From NCBI GenBank assembly GCA_023660015.1, contig JAGXOG010000005.1, positions 1 to 48,640 of the forward strand: a DNA stretch of 48,640 bases, written 5' to 3'. This stretch comes from Elusimicrobia bacterium LH_S2. Lineage in GTDB: Bacteria > CG03 > SLGR01 > JAGXOG01. Shown here piece after piece: positions 8,829 to 17,165 of the stretch. The notes under the pieces are model-generated. The model was not told where the DNA came from and did no database searches. It saw nothing but the letters and a program-made list of their open reading frames with translations. The position numbers and the translations under genes are program-made. Positions within the stretch are counted from its first letter, which is position 1, and each line of letters opens with the position of its first letter.

Positions 8829-9989
8829 ATGAGCCAAAATCTAAAAGACAATAAAGCTGAAGATGGGGGGAATTGCCCGATATGCGGTTATTTTGTTGGA
8901 CTTGCTTCGATCTGCCCCAGGTGCGGAGCGAGAGTCGAAAAACGGCTGGCTATAAAAGTAGCCAGAAAGATAGCCATATTCGGTTCAATACTGGGCATAG
9001 TTCTTTTATGGTATGCGGCACTCCTTAAAGAGCCAGAGAAAATTAATATAGGCGATATCTCGGCGACTATGAATAATGCCCTGGTGGAAATAGAAGGCAG
9101 AGTTACCAGCATAAATATAAATGAAGAGAAAAATAGCCTTAAACTTTCTGTTTCCGACGGCACCGGCGACGGGGTTACTATTAATGCAATAAATAAACTT
9201 AATAAATTCAAAGAAGCCCTCGGTGAAAATATCCCATCTGTAAAAGACACGGTAAGAGTAGTGGGGGCACTTAATGTATCCCAGTCATGGGGCAGCTCAA
9301 TGTTTCTTTCTCTTCCTTCCCGGTTTAAACTTGTTGAAAGATATGAAATTAAAGATAGAAATATCGGGGATATCTCTGTCAGTGACGAAGGTGACCTTTT
9401 CCGCATTGACGCAACTATAAAAGAATATGAACAATTTACCACTAAGAGTGGATATCTACTTAACCGGTTTTTGCTGGCAGATGATACCGGCGAAATTGAG
9501 ATGGTTCTTTTTTCGTCCGACTTTGAAAGCCTTCCTAAAGAAACCCGCTATGCGCTGACAAAAGAAGGCAGCCGTTTTAGTATGCTGGCTGAGGTTTCTA
9601 CTTATCGCGGCGATCCTCAGGTGGCTATTAACAATCCTTCTGACCCGGAAAGCATTAAGGTCTTAAGTTCGGCCGGAGGCAAGATGCCGGCAGATATGTC
9701 TATGGAACTGAAAAAGATAAAGGCCTCAAAATTAACTTCCGGCAATATCGGGGAATCTTTTAAGGTAACTGCAGAGGTTGAGGAGTCCGGCCTTGGCGCT
9801 GGAGGCGTTTATCTTTCCCTGAGCGGAACTAATATAGAGATAATGATAACTTATGACCAGCAGGAACAGATAAGAAATTTTGACAAACTTAACGACGGCG
9901 GTCTGATAACGGCTCCTATGAAACTTGTCTCTTCAGATTACGGCCCGGAGCTGAGAATAATTGACGTAAACAGAACAGTAGTTAAGTAG
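8829..9989 (+). CDS. Membrane-anchored zinc-ribbon protein with probable OB-fold repeats
   Basis: A 386-aa protein. Residues 16-32 form a zinc ribbon (C16, C19, C29, C32: CPICG ... CPRCG). One membrane helix follows at about 47-66, and the rest (about 315 aa) is soluble. That part shows repeated stretches of the type GDISATMNNALVEIEGRV and FRIDATIKEYEQF...FLLADDTGEIEMVLF, which resemble OB-fold strands found in nucleic-acid or ligand-binding proteins. I cannot name a family. It starts a three-gene unit whose next gene begins 2 nt downstream, so it may be a subunit or regulator for the two following membrane proteins. Confidence 0.7.
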   Translation: MSQNLKDNKAEDGGNCPICGYFVGLASICPRCGARVEKRLAIKVARKIAIFGSILGIVLLWYAALLKEPEKINIGDISATMNNALVEIEGRVTSININEEKNSLKLSVSDGTGDGVTINAINKLNKFKEALGENIPSVKDTVRVVGALNVSQSWGSSMFLSLPSRFKLVERYEIKDRNIGDISVSDEGDLFRIDATIKEYEQFTTKSGYLLNRFLLADDTGEIEMVLFSSDFESLPKETRYALTKEGSRFSMLAEVSTYRGDPQVAINNPSDPESIKVLSSAGGKMPADMSMELKKIKASKLTSGNIGESFKVTAEVEESGLGAGGVYLSLSGTNIEIMITYDQQEQIRNFDKLNDGGLITAPMKLVSSDYGPELRIIDVNRTVVK

Positions 9990-9991
9990 AT

Positions 9992-11410
9992 ATGGGCAGC
10001 AACGCGCTTACCATAATAGTTTATGTGGTTTTAGGAACTATTGCCGGTTCCATTCTCTGTGTTATACCGGCCCTGCATATATATAATGTTGCCGGAATCG
10101 CGGTTGTCTTGTGGATGGGGACAAAATCGCTCATACCTTATTACTCGCTGGCTCCTTTTTTTATGTCTCTTGTAGTATCTTTTGCTTTTTTAAATACTAT
10201 TCCTAGGACATTTTTAAATACCGCCGACGAATCGGCCGGGGCTTCAATGCTTCCTTCTACGGACATGGTAACCCGGGGTCGGGGTAAAGATGCTGCTCTT
10301 ATGACCGGAATGGGCACACTGGCCGGGGCTTTTATGCTTCTTGTTTTATATCCTTTTTTCTGGTTTATATGGCCTTATCTTGCCCGGGTTACGGGACCTC
10401 ATCTTCACTGGCTTCTGGGTCTTATAATTGTTCATTATATAATGAGTGAATGGCCCAAAGGTGCCGGGCGAGGTGATACGATATGGAAAAAGTTTAAAGA
10501 TGCCTGGCGGAACGTCTTTGCCGGCCTGCTTACATTTACCCTGGCCGGAACTTTCGGCATTATATTTCTTTCCAAACCGATACTGCCTGCGGCAAACAGT
10601 TTCCAGAATATAATGCCGGTATTTATAGGTTTTTTCGCCATACCTTCAATTATTCAAAGCTTATTATCTAATTATAATCCGCCTAAACAGTATAATTCAA
10701 AATACATAAACGCTGACTGGGGAGATTTTTCTTACGGCCTACTTCCCGGATTTATAGGCGGGATGCTCGCCGCATATCTTCCCGCGGTTACCGCCGGTAT
10801 TGGAGCTATGCTTGCAGGCCATACTACCAATCACAGGAATCTTGAGCGCACCGAATTCAGGCCGCCGAAAGAAGAAGGGACTATAATTGATCTACATACA
10901 CCTGAGATGTATTATCGCCAGGAACGGCTCTTTATGATAGCCGGAGGAACGATTAAGATACTTTATTACGTGGGGGCGTTTCTGCTTTTATTTGTCTTAA
11001 CCGAACTTACCCCCTACGGTACGGGCCGGGGAGGGCTTACTTTTATCTTAAAGCCGGTATTTATTGCCGAACCCGGAGATTTTTTTGTTATGGCCAGCAC
11101 CATAGTTTTAAGCGCCAGCCTTTCGTTTATACTTCTTACTTATGTAGCTTCGCTGATGACTAAAATACTGACCAAACTGAATTTGAAATTTATATATTTT
11201 CTGGCTCTGGTTATGGTCTTTACCATTATTTATATAATAGGCGGCGGGTTAATGGGCATCGGGGTTTCGTTGATAACCGCTTGTATAGGTATGATTCCGG
11301 TTTTTTACGGCTGCCGCCGAAGCCACGCCATGGCGGTCCTGCTTGTGCCCATAACTTTAAATATGGCCGGTTACGGTGATTCTATAATACACTTGCTGAG
11401 GCTTGCCTGA
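9992..11410 (+). CDS. TctA-like multi-pass membrane protein (COG1784/DUF112 type)
   Basis: A 472-aa integral membrane protein with roughly ten hydrophobic helices. The segment FLNTIPRTFLNTADESAGAS...DMVTRGRGKDAALMTGMG matches the substrate-site loop of TctA-type permeases, and in particular the shorter COG1784 group best known from archaea. A second copy of the internal repeat seems to start near residue 230. Classical TctA needs TctB and a periplasmic TctC, and neither is adjacent. Its neighbours are a zinc-ribbon membrane protein and a YdjM-like hydrolase, with a 1-nt overlap at the 3' end. Substrate unknown. Confidence 0.75.
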   Translation: MGSNALTIIVYVVLGTIAGSILCVIPALHIYNVAGIAVVLWMGTKSLIPYYSLAPFFMSLVVSFAFLNTIPRTFLNTADESAGASMLPSTDMVTRGRGKDAALMTGMGTLAGAFMLLVLYPFFWFIWPYLARVTGPHLHWLLGLIIVHYIMSEWPKGAGRGDTIWKKFKDAWRNVFAGLLTFTLAGTFGIIFLSKPILPAANSFQNIMPVFIGFFAIPSIIQSLLSNYNPPKQYNSKYINADWGDFSYGLLPGFIGGMLAAYLPAVTAGIGAMLAGHTTNHRNLERTEFRPPKEEGTIIDLHTPEMYYRQERLFMIAGGTIKILYYVGAFLLLFVLTELTPYGTGRGGLTFILKPVFIAEPGDFFVMASTIVLSASLSFILLTYVASLMTKILTKLNLKFIYFLALVMVFTIIYIIGGGLMGIGVSLITACIGMIPVFYGCRRSHAMAVLLVPITLNMAGYGDSIIHLLRLA

Positions 11411-12561
11411 TGAAAGGTCTAACGCATTTTATTTCAGGGGTAGCAGCGGCGACTTTTATTCCCCAGGCTGTGCGTATGTCTATATCCTCGAGGATGGATA
11501 TAGAGGGTGCGGCTAGTTCTTTTATACTTGTCCTTGCCGGTATGTACGGCATTATGCCCGACACACTTGATTTTAAGTTCGGTCAGTTTTTTGAAATGTC
11601 TGATTTTGTCGTGGACCCCGACCCGGAAAACCCTGATCCCGTCCAGATGGCCCGGAAGTTTAAAGAGGCGGTCGAAAAAGCTGACCGGACGGGAGAAGAA
11701 GTAAGGATACAGTATTTTCCCACCCAGCTGGGGACAAATAAATGGCGTCAATACTGTATTGTATTTGAAGAAAGCAAGGTTAGTATTCAACTAAATGAGA
11801 TTGTAAGCACCTCCCAGATTCCTTTTATGGGTACCGCTCCGAAAGGAAAGAGGGTGGGCAGAGCCAAATTCTCACAAAAACTTAAATCCCGTTCGGAGGA
11901 GATAGATTGGCTCAATAAACTTATAAGATTTTTAAGGCAGAAACTTAAAGGGCCGGACAGAAAAGGGGGCACCGTTAAACCATCAACTATAGATATACTT
12001 TCCAGCACAATGTTCGGCTTAAAAAAAGAAGCTGACGGGAGGATATATTTTAACTGGCTTCCCTGGCACAGAACCTGGAGTCATTCGTATGTTCTGGCAG
12101 CCCTTATGTCTCTTCCGGTAATTGGTATCACCTATCTTCTTAATTTAGAGTACTGGTGGCTTTACGGGGTAGTCTCTTTTGTAGGCATGGCCACCCATAT
12201 AACTGAGGATATGACAGGCCATATAGGAGGCTCGCTTCTCTGGCCGCTTCTTAGACCCCGAACGGAAGGATTTGAGCTTTTTAAAGCCAGCGACCCGAGG
12301 ACTAATTTTAGCGTAATCTATACAGCGTTCATATTTATAATATTTAACATTGACCGGTTTACCACCCGGCTTATAACCGGCGGTCCCGGTGCGGCTATGC
12401 CCTGGTGGCTTTTTCTTCTCCTCTTCTGGATTCTTCCCATGTTTATATATTTTAAAGTAGTCGCAAATATCAAGAAAAAAATTGACGAAAAGAAAAAAAG
12501 GATAAAAGAAGAAGAAGAGGAAGAAGACCCCGACGGCATGGGTGACGCTGTCATAGATTAA
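11410..12561 (+). CDS. YdjM/DUF457-like membrane-bound metal-dependent hydrolase
   Basis: A 383-aa protein. The N-terminus (MKGLTHFISGVAAATF) has the family's first histidine, followed by a membrane helix ending in GIMPDTLDFKF, the usual acidic site after helix 1. A hydrophilic insertion of about 140 residues follows (residues 60-200), which most members lack. The second metal-site segment HRTWSHS is then followed by helices and GMATHITEDMTGHIG. The C-terminus is a highly charged Lys/Glu tail. Family members are predicted membrane hydrolases of unknown substrate. It is the third gene of the unit starting at 8829 and overlaps the TctA-like gene by one base. Confidence 0.78.
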   Translation: MKGLTHFISGVAAATFIPQAVRMSISSRMDIEGAASSFILVLAGMYGIMPDTLDFKFGQFFEMSDFVVDPDPENPDPVQMARKFKEAVEKADRTGEEVRIQYFPTQLGTNKWRQYCIVFEESKVSIQLNEIVSTSQIPFMGTAPKGKRVGRAKFSQKLKSRSEEIDWLNKLIRFLRQKLKGPDRKGGTVKPSTIDILSSTMFGLKKEADGRIYFNWLPWHRTWSHSYVLAALMSLPVIGITYLLNLEYWWLYGVVSFVGMATHITEDMTGHIGGSLLWPLLRPRTEGFELFKASDPRTNFSVIYTAFIFIIFNIDRFTTRLITGGPGAAMPWWLFLLLFWILPMFIYFKVVANIKKKIDEKKKRIKEEEEEEDPDGMGDAVID

Positions 12562-12588
12562 ATTATATACTTTCTTCCCTATAACCGG

Positions 12589-12915
12589 ATGCGTAAATTT
12601 ATTCACAACATATTACTTATACTTTTGTTGCCGGGTTTATACGGCTGCCGGAAAGAAAATTACGGGATACGGGGACTCAATTCCGGTTCAGGCCCTCGGA
12701 TTTAACCGGGCCATAACTTGAAGCCCCCATCACGGCAAATCAGGTGGAAAAGATTTCATCAGTAAAATAAGTCCGGAAATAGCGGTAATTTCAGTAGGGC
12801 CGTCTGAGTGAGGAGGGGCGAGACAGAGATAGAATAAAGAATTATAAGAGGCGGGCGTTACCCTGTTTCGAATGGATAAAAACGGGGATATAGCCGTTAA
12901 CCCTCCGGACGCCGC
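12589..12915 (+). pseudogene. Remnant of a ComEC-type metallo-beta-lactamase-fold protein
   Basis: Pieces of one protein survive in two frames. Frame 1 opens at ATG 12589 with a signal-like segment (MRKFIHNILLILLLPGLYGC, lipobox-like end) and stops at 12705. From about 12725 frame 2 reads PHHGKSGGKDFISKISPEIA and continues VISVGPSE to a stop at 12809. From 12848 the same frame reads EAGVTLFRMDKNGDIAVN. The order HHG...SPEIAVISVG...G-x-T-L-x-R-x-D-x-x-G-D-I is the C-terminal half of the hydrolase domain found in ComEC and in stand-alone relatives. The middle of the metal-binding domain is deleted and stops interrupt the rest, so it cannot make an active enzyme. Confidence 0.72.
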
Positions 12916-12930
12916 TGAAAAAAATAAAAT

Positions 12931-13368
12931 TTATTTCGGCAGATACGGGCCGATTTTGGAAATAAAAACATCCAGGGCGGTAAGTTCGTTTTCAACGGTT
13001 TCCCGGAGCTTTTCGATAAAACCTTCTTCGTGTTTATGTATCCGATAGACCTCGCCGGCGTCAAGCCAAAGCCCTTCGCAGACAGGGCAGATTTCAACTT
13101 TTATATTTTCTTTGGTTTCTCCGGGTCCCGGTTCGTAGTTAACTGTCTTCAGCGAGCTGAAGTCGCGGGGGCATTTTTTATCGCTGGTATTAATTTTTCC
13201 TGATGCGCCTTTATGCCTGTAGTCAATTTTAAACCAGTCCTTGTCCTTTTTAAACCGGGCCAGCTCGTCCCTGTCAAACCAGAATCCTTCGCATGAAGGG
13301 CAGTTGTGATATATTTTGCCTTTTAAAAGCCGGTTTTCTAATTCTGCATCACAGTTTGGGCATTTCAT
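12931..13368 (-). CDS. Two-domain TFIIB-type zinc-ribbon protein
   Basis: A 145-aa protein with two zf-TFIIB-like domains. The first is MKCPNCDAEL...NCPSCEGFWFDRDEL (C3, C6, C23, C26), complete with the W-x-D-x2-E-L tail. The second is ICPVCEGLWLDAGEV, but its first Cys pair reads KCPRD, so one ligand is lost or replaced by Asp. A strong ribosome site (AGGAGG) precedes the start on the - strand. It is the only clearly intact complete protein gene on the - strand, flanked by the ComEC remnant and a structured intergenic region. Such proteins are common and have no firm function. Confidence 0.85.
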   Translation of the reverse strand: MKCPNCDAELENRLLKGKIYHNCPSCEGFWFDRDELARFKKDKDWFKIDYRHKGASGKINTSDKKCPRDFSSLKTVNYEPGPGETKENIKVEICPVCEGLWLDAGEVYRIHKHEEGFIEKLRETVENELTALDVFISKIGPYLPK

Positions 13369-13500
13369 AGAGTTACTCTTCCTCCTTTTATCATAAGATA
13401 TAGTTATCTGATATGAGTATAAATAAATAGTTGCCGTTGTTCAAATTTTTTGATTCAAAATTAGGAATTGTCCCGGAGTTGTTGGATATGATAAATAATT
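13369..13500 (-). promoter_or_regulatory. Promoter for the zinc-ribbon gene (- strand)
   Basis: Read on the - strand: TTGAAC (complement of 13439-13444), 17-bp spacer, TATACT (complement of 13416-13421). The start would lie near 13409, with a leader of about 40 nt containing the AGGAGG ribosome site. Confidence 0.5.
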
Positions 13501-13519
13501 ATGTAAAGAGCAGATTCTT

Positions 13520-13630
13520 CGTCTGAAGGTTCTCCTTTTGCCTATAGGGCACACAAAAGCCATGCTTAAAACTCAAAAACTCAGCCGACTCATCGGCGGC
13601 TTCAAAGAGTTTGAGCTTTTTTTTCAAATC
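13520..13630 (+). other. Structured intergenic segment with terminator-like hairpins
   Basis: Two hairpins are visible. One pairs CTTTTG with CAAAAG around a central GCC-TATAG-GGC. The other nests GCCGA-CTCA-TCGGC inside arms made of CTCAAA..ACTC and GAGTTTGAG, followed by eight T residues. The second looks like a rho-independent terminator for + strand transcription, yet no + strand gene lies upstream (the preceding gene is on the - strand). It could end a small RNA or be left from a lost gene. Confidence 0.4.
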
Positions 13631-13727
13631 GGACTGACTTATGATAGAAGGACTAAGTTACTAAAATATTTTTGCAACTTAAATACGAAAGAACCGTTTA
13701 TCCATTATTTTTGAGACAAAGTTAAAA

Positions 13728-13756
13728 TTGAATTTTAGTATAATAAATGTTATAAT
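13728..13756 (+). promoter_or_regulatory. Sigma-70-type promoter for the nuclease gene
   Basis: TTGAAT (13728-13733), 17-bp spacer, TATAAT (13751-13756). A start near 13763 gives a leader of about 45 nt with AAGGAG before the GTG start at 13809. Confidence 0.6.
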
Positions 13757-13808
13757 TTTTTAAATAAGGTATATAGGTTGAAGAGTATAATATATAAGGA
13801 GATTTATT

Positions 13809-14741
13809 GTGGCATATCAAAGAACCAAATATCCTCCATGGAGTTGGTCTTCATCGAGAAAGGGTACTTTCAGAGAGTGCAAGAGAAAATATTATTATAA
13901 TTACTACGGGGCCCACAATGGATGGGAATCGGACGCTCCGGAGGAAGCCAAGCAGGCCTACCGGTTTAAAAATTTAGATGGGATATATCTTATTCTGGGA
14001 AGCGCAGTTCATGAGATAGCGGAGTTTACCTGCAAGATAATTGACAGCACCTCTAAATTACCCGAGGAATCAAAACTAATAGACAAAGTAAGATATCTCC
14101 TCAATCAGGCATATACGGAATCAAAGAATCCCGAAGCATGGTACAGGTCCCCTAAACAGAATTTTATGCTTCAGGAGTTTTATTATGGCGGCGGTTTGTC
14201 AAATAACCTTATAAAGCAGATAAAAGAAAGAATGAGAAAAGCCGTACCTAATCTTTTAACCTCACAGAGCATAAGCGAAATAGTTAAGGATAAATGCGAA
14301 ATAAAAATTGCGGAGAGAATGGATACCTTCATGGTGGGAGATACTCCGGTTTACGCCATACCGGACCTTGTCTATAAAGATAAGGGAGGCAGCTGGATTG
14401 TTGTTGATTGGAAGACAGGAAAAGAATATGACAGCCATCTGGCCCAGATAACAATCTATGCCATATATATTATGGAAAAATTTAATCTTAAGATTAAGGA
14501 TGTCAAGGGGAGAGTAGAATATCTCCTGACCGGACGCAGCCGGGACGTAGAAATAACTCCGGAGACGGTCAAAGAAGTCCGTTCGGAGATTGTAGAGAGC
14601 ATAAAAAATATGAAGGAATACCTAAAAGACGAAACAGAAAACATCCCTAAGAGTAAAGAAAACTTTCCCCTTACCCGACATACAAGGTTTTGTAGGTGGT
14701 GTAATTTTTACGAGCTCTGTAAAGAAGAGATAGGGCGCTGA
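13809..14741 (+). CDS. PD-(D/E)XK nuclease with probable 4Fe-4S cluster (RecB/Cas4-like)
   Basis: A 310-aa nuclease. The N-terminal WSWSSSRKGTFREC is the usual first helix with C24, GSAVHE holds the conserved His (H68), and the catalytic core is PDLVYK...IVVDWKTGK (D186, D200, K202), followed by the LAQITIYA motif. Three more cysteines close the protein as C295-x2-C298-x5-C304. With C24 they match the iron-sulfur arrangement of AddB and Cas4 nucleases. The start is GTG with a good AAGGAG ribosome site. The next gene, a damaged PIN-PhoH gene, begins 2 nt later. A CRISPR relic lies 2.4 kb downstream, but the architecture is of a general RecB-family nuclease and no other cas gene is present, so I do not call it Cas4. 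Confidence 0.82.
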   Translation: MAYQRTKYPPWSWSSSRKGTFRECKRKYYYNYYGAHNGWESDAPEEAKQAYRFKNLDGIYLILGSAVHEIAEFTCKIIDSTSKLPEESKLIDKVRYLLNQAYTESKNPEAWYRSPKQNFMLQEFYYGGGLSNNLIKQIKERMRKAVPNLLTSQSISEIVKDKCEIKIAERMDTFMVGDTPVYAIPDLVYKDKGGSWIVVDWKTGKEYDSHLAQITIYAIYIMEKFNLKIKDVKGRVEYLLTGRSRDVEITPETVKEVRSEIVESIKNMKEYLKDETENIPKSKENFPLTRHTRFCRWCNFYELCKEEIGR

Positions 14742-14743
14742 AC

Positions 14744-15226
14744 ATGAAAAAGACATTTGTATTTGATACTAACGTGCTTATAGATGAATCAGACAGCATA
14801 TATGATTTTAACGATAATAACGTCGTCTTGCCCCTGACCGTTATTGAGGAGCTGGGTGGGCTTAAGAAATTCTCGGATGAGAGAGGACACAATGCCTATC
14901 GGGTTATACGCAAACTTGAAATGGAAGCTCTTACCTATTTAAAGGGGAAGAGCATCCTCAGCCAGTTTATAATCATAGACGAGGCGCAGAATTTAACTCC
15001 ACTGGAAGTAAAGACCATAATTTCCAGGGCAGGTAAAGAGACAAAAGTCATCGTTACAGGGGCCCCCAATCTGATAGACAATCCTTATCTTGATCCTTTC
15101 TCAAACGGGGTTACTTACCGTGCTGAAAAATTTAAAGGGCAGAAACTATTTGCTCATGTAACTCTCGATAAGAGCAAAGAAGCGAGCTTGCGGGGCTGGC
15201 GGCGGAGTTGCTTTAAAAATGGATAA
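14744..15226 (+). pseudogene. PhoH2 (PIN-PhoH ATPase) with large internal deletion and 3' frameshift
   Basis: Normal PhoH2 proteins have about 430 residues: an N-terminal PIN RNase and a C-terminal PhoH ATPase. Here residues 1-58 match the start of the PIN domain (FDTNVLID with D8, VIEELGGLKK, ERGHNAYRVIRKLE). The text then jumps in frame to the end of the ATPase: EALTYLKGKSILSQFIIIDE (Walker B, D79) and NPYLDPFSNG. Walker A, most of the ATPase and the last PIN acid are gone. The usual LTGDP is VTGAP. The last 15 residues are also out of frame: in another frame the bases read ELAGLAAELL and stop at 15216, as expected for the family and 2 nt before the next ATG. Confidence 0.82.
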
Positions 15227-16922
15227 CTTAGCCCAATTCTTTTTAAATAGAAGCAAATTTTATTCGAAGCGCACCGCGTACGAGGAATTTAAAAAAGAAA
15301 ATTATATATCTTACAGTTATCGCCGGGTCCGCCGGGAAGTTCTTGCTTTTGCCGGGTATCTGAAAAAAAGGGGGTTTAACCGCGATTCCAGGCTGGGAAT
15401 TCTTGCTAAAAATTCAATTTACTGGCCGATTGCTTATTATACCGGCCAGGTTTTAGGTATTCCCGTTGTTCCCCTGGACCCTCTCCTTGCTCCCCGGGAT
15501 AATATACATTTTCTGCGTCATGCCGGCGCTGATATTTTATTTACAGATTCTGATATATTTCAGCAGATGGACCTCGAAATTGCCCCGAATTTAAATATAA
15601 AAGAAGTTATCCTTTCTAACGGAAAAGTATATGAACAAAAGGGGGTAAGCAGCATAGAGAATATAATCAAAGATAATTCTGCGGCGCCGCCTGCTGCCGT
15701 TACAAAGGAACTTGAAATTAAAAGGGATGACCCGGCGCTCATTATTTATACTTCGGGAACCACCGGCTCCCCCAAGGGTGTAGTTTTAAGCCACGGGAAT
15801 ATACTTCACCAGGTAGATGCAATCCCCCGGATTATTGAATTTAAAGAGGATGATGTATTTATAGGGATACTCCCTCTCTTTCATATGTTCCCCTCTACTA
15901 CATCTATGCTGGCGCCGTTTAACTCCGGCTCCAAAGTAGTTTTTCTAAACTCACTTAAAGCTACCAATATTGTGAAGGTAATGAAAGAAAAAAAAGTTAC
16001 CATCATGATAGGGGTGCCGGCATTATTTGAGTCTCTCAAAAGAGCTATAGAAAGAAATATCGGGAATGCCTCAATTTTTAAGAGGGCCTTTATAAATACT
16101 TCCCGGGGTATTTCCAAAGTGGCGTCGGCAATAAATATAGGCTCCCCGGCTCTGCTTTTTAAAAGTCTAAAAAATAAAGCCGGAATGAAGAAACTAAGGC
16201 TAATGGTATCCGGCGGCGCGCCCCTAATGCCGAGAACCGGAGAATTTTTCCGGATGCTGGGAATTGAATTCATTCAGGGGTACGGGCTGACCGAAACATC
16301 GCCGGTGCTTACGGTTAATTATCGCACGGGGGCAGGGCTTGAATCCGTCGGTCGTCCGCTTGAGGGGGTTGATATACGCCTCAAAGATAAAAATAAAGAA
16401 GGTATAGGAAAAATAGAGGTTAAGGGGGAAAATGTCATGAAGGGTTATTACGATAACACTGCAGCTACTGAAAAAGTAATGGATGGGCAGTGGTTTAAGA
16501 CCGGCGATATGGGATATGTTGACCAAAAGGGCTGTTTATATATTAAGGGAAGAAATAAAAATATTATAGTCTCTTCGGCCGGGAAAAATATATACCCCGA
16601 AGAGATTGAAGAGCTCATACAGCAAAGCAGCTATATATTGGAAATAATGGTTTACGGTCGGAGGATATCCCCGGAAAATCCTGCTGAAAAAGTGGGAGCG
16701 TTTATATACCCCGATTACAATATGTTAGATATTTACTTTAAAAGAAATAAAATTGAAGAGACAAGCGACAATATAAAAAAAACCATAAAAAAAGAGGTAA
16801 AGAAATATACTAAGGACTTGCCCGCTTACAAGAAGATAAAAAACATAAAAATTCAGTCCGAAGAATTTCAAAAAACAACTACCCGAAAAATTAAGCGCTA
16901 TCTGTATACCAATTCCGAATAA
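15219..16922 (+). CDS. AMP-forming acyl-CoA synthetase (long-chain fatty acid-CoA ligase-like)
   Basis: A 567-aa adenylate-forming enzyme that activates a carboxylic acid, probably a fatty acid, with ATP and CoA. Motifs: YTSGTTGSPKGVVLSH (P-loop, A3), GYGLTETSP (A5), WFKTGDMGYVDQKGCL (A7) and GRNKNIIVSSAGKNIYPEEI (A8). The C-terminal catalytic lysine region is TTRKIKR. It sits downstream of the PhoH2 remnant with an 8-nt overlap on that frame. Beyond it, a pyrimidine-rich gap leads to the CRISPR relic. The exact acyl chain cannot be read from the sequence. Confidence 0.9.
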   Translation: MDNLAQFFLNRSKFYSKRTAYEEFKKENYISYSYRRVRREVLAFAGYLKKRGFNRDSRLGILAKNSIYWPIAYYTGQVLGIPVVPLDPLLAPRDNIHFLRHAGADILFTDSDIFQQMDLEIAPNLNIKEVILSNGKVYEQKGVSSIENIIKDNSAAPPAAVTKELEIKRDDPALIIYTSGTTGSPKGVVLSHGNILHQVDAIPRIIEFKEDDVFIGILPLFHMFPSTTSMLAPFNSGSKVVFLNSLKATNIVKVMKEKKVTIMIGVPALFESLKRAIERNIGNASIFKRAFINTSRGISKVASAINIGSPALLFKSLKNKAGMKKLRLMVSGGAPLMPRTGEFFRMLGIEFIQGYGLTETSPVLTVNYRTGAGLESVGRPLEGVDIRLKDKNKEGIGKIEVKGENVMKGYYDNTAATEKVMDGQWFKTGDMGYVDQKGCLYIKGRNKNIIVSSAGKNIYPEEIEELIQQSSYILEIMVYGRRISPENPAEKVGAFIYPDYNMLDIYFKRNKIEETSDNIKKTIKKEVKKYTKDLPAYKKIKNIKIQSEEFQKTTTRKIKRYLYTNSE

Positions 16923-17165
16923 TATTAAATCGACTCATTTAGCCGTTACAATCTTTTAACTTACAGCCACTTTACGCAGATATCGGAAACCCGACGATCT
17001 TTTTAGTTATTCTTTTTCCTGTTTTACATCTAACATCCGTAAATATTTTCTCCTACTTTCTTCCGCAAATTTAATCTTTGTAAATTTGACCTTTTACATT
17101 AACGGTAGCAATGGCCCACTCTTTTTTTTTAAGGTTCTATTTGTAAATTACAGAAATTATTTTAT
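16923..17165 (+). other. Gene-free, AT/pyrimidine-rich region preceding the CRISPR relic
   Basis: No open frame resembles a protein. The 60 bases before the first repeat are AT-rich, as CRISPR leaders are, and end with a run of nine or more T residues near 17122-17130. It could be the remains of a leader. Confidence 0.4.
16975..17020 (+). terminator. Possible rho-independent terminator after the acyl-CoA synthetase
   Basis: ATCGG-AAAC-CCGA with imperfect outer pairing (GAT/ATC) followed by CTTTTTAGTTATTCTTTTT. The stem is short and GC-poor at the base. Confidence 0.35.

Noticed and set aside
13809-14741. The nuclease as Cas4 of the nearby CRISPR
   Set aside because: It is larger than Cas4, no cas1 or cas2 is present, an acyl-CoA synthetase gene lies between, and type I-E systems lack Cas4.
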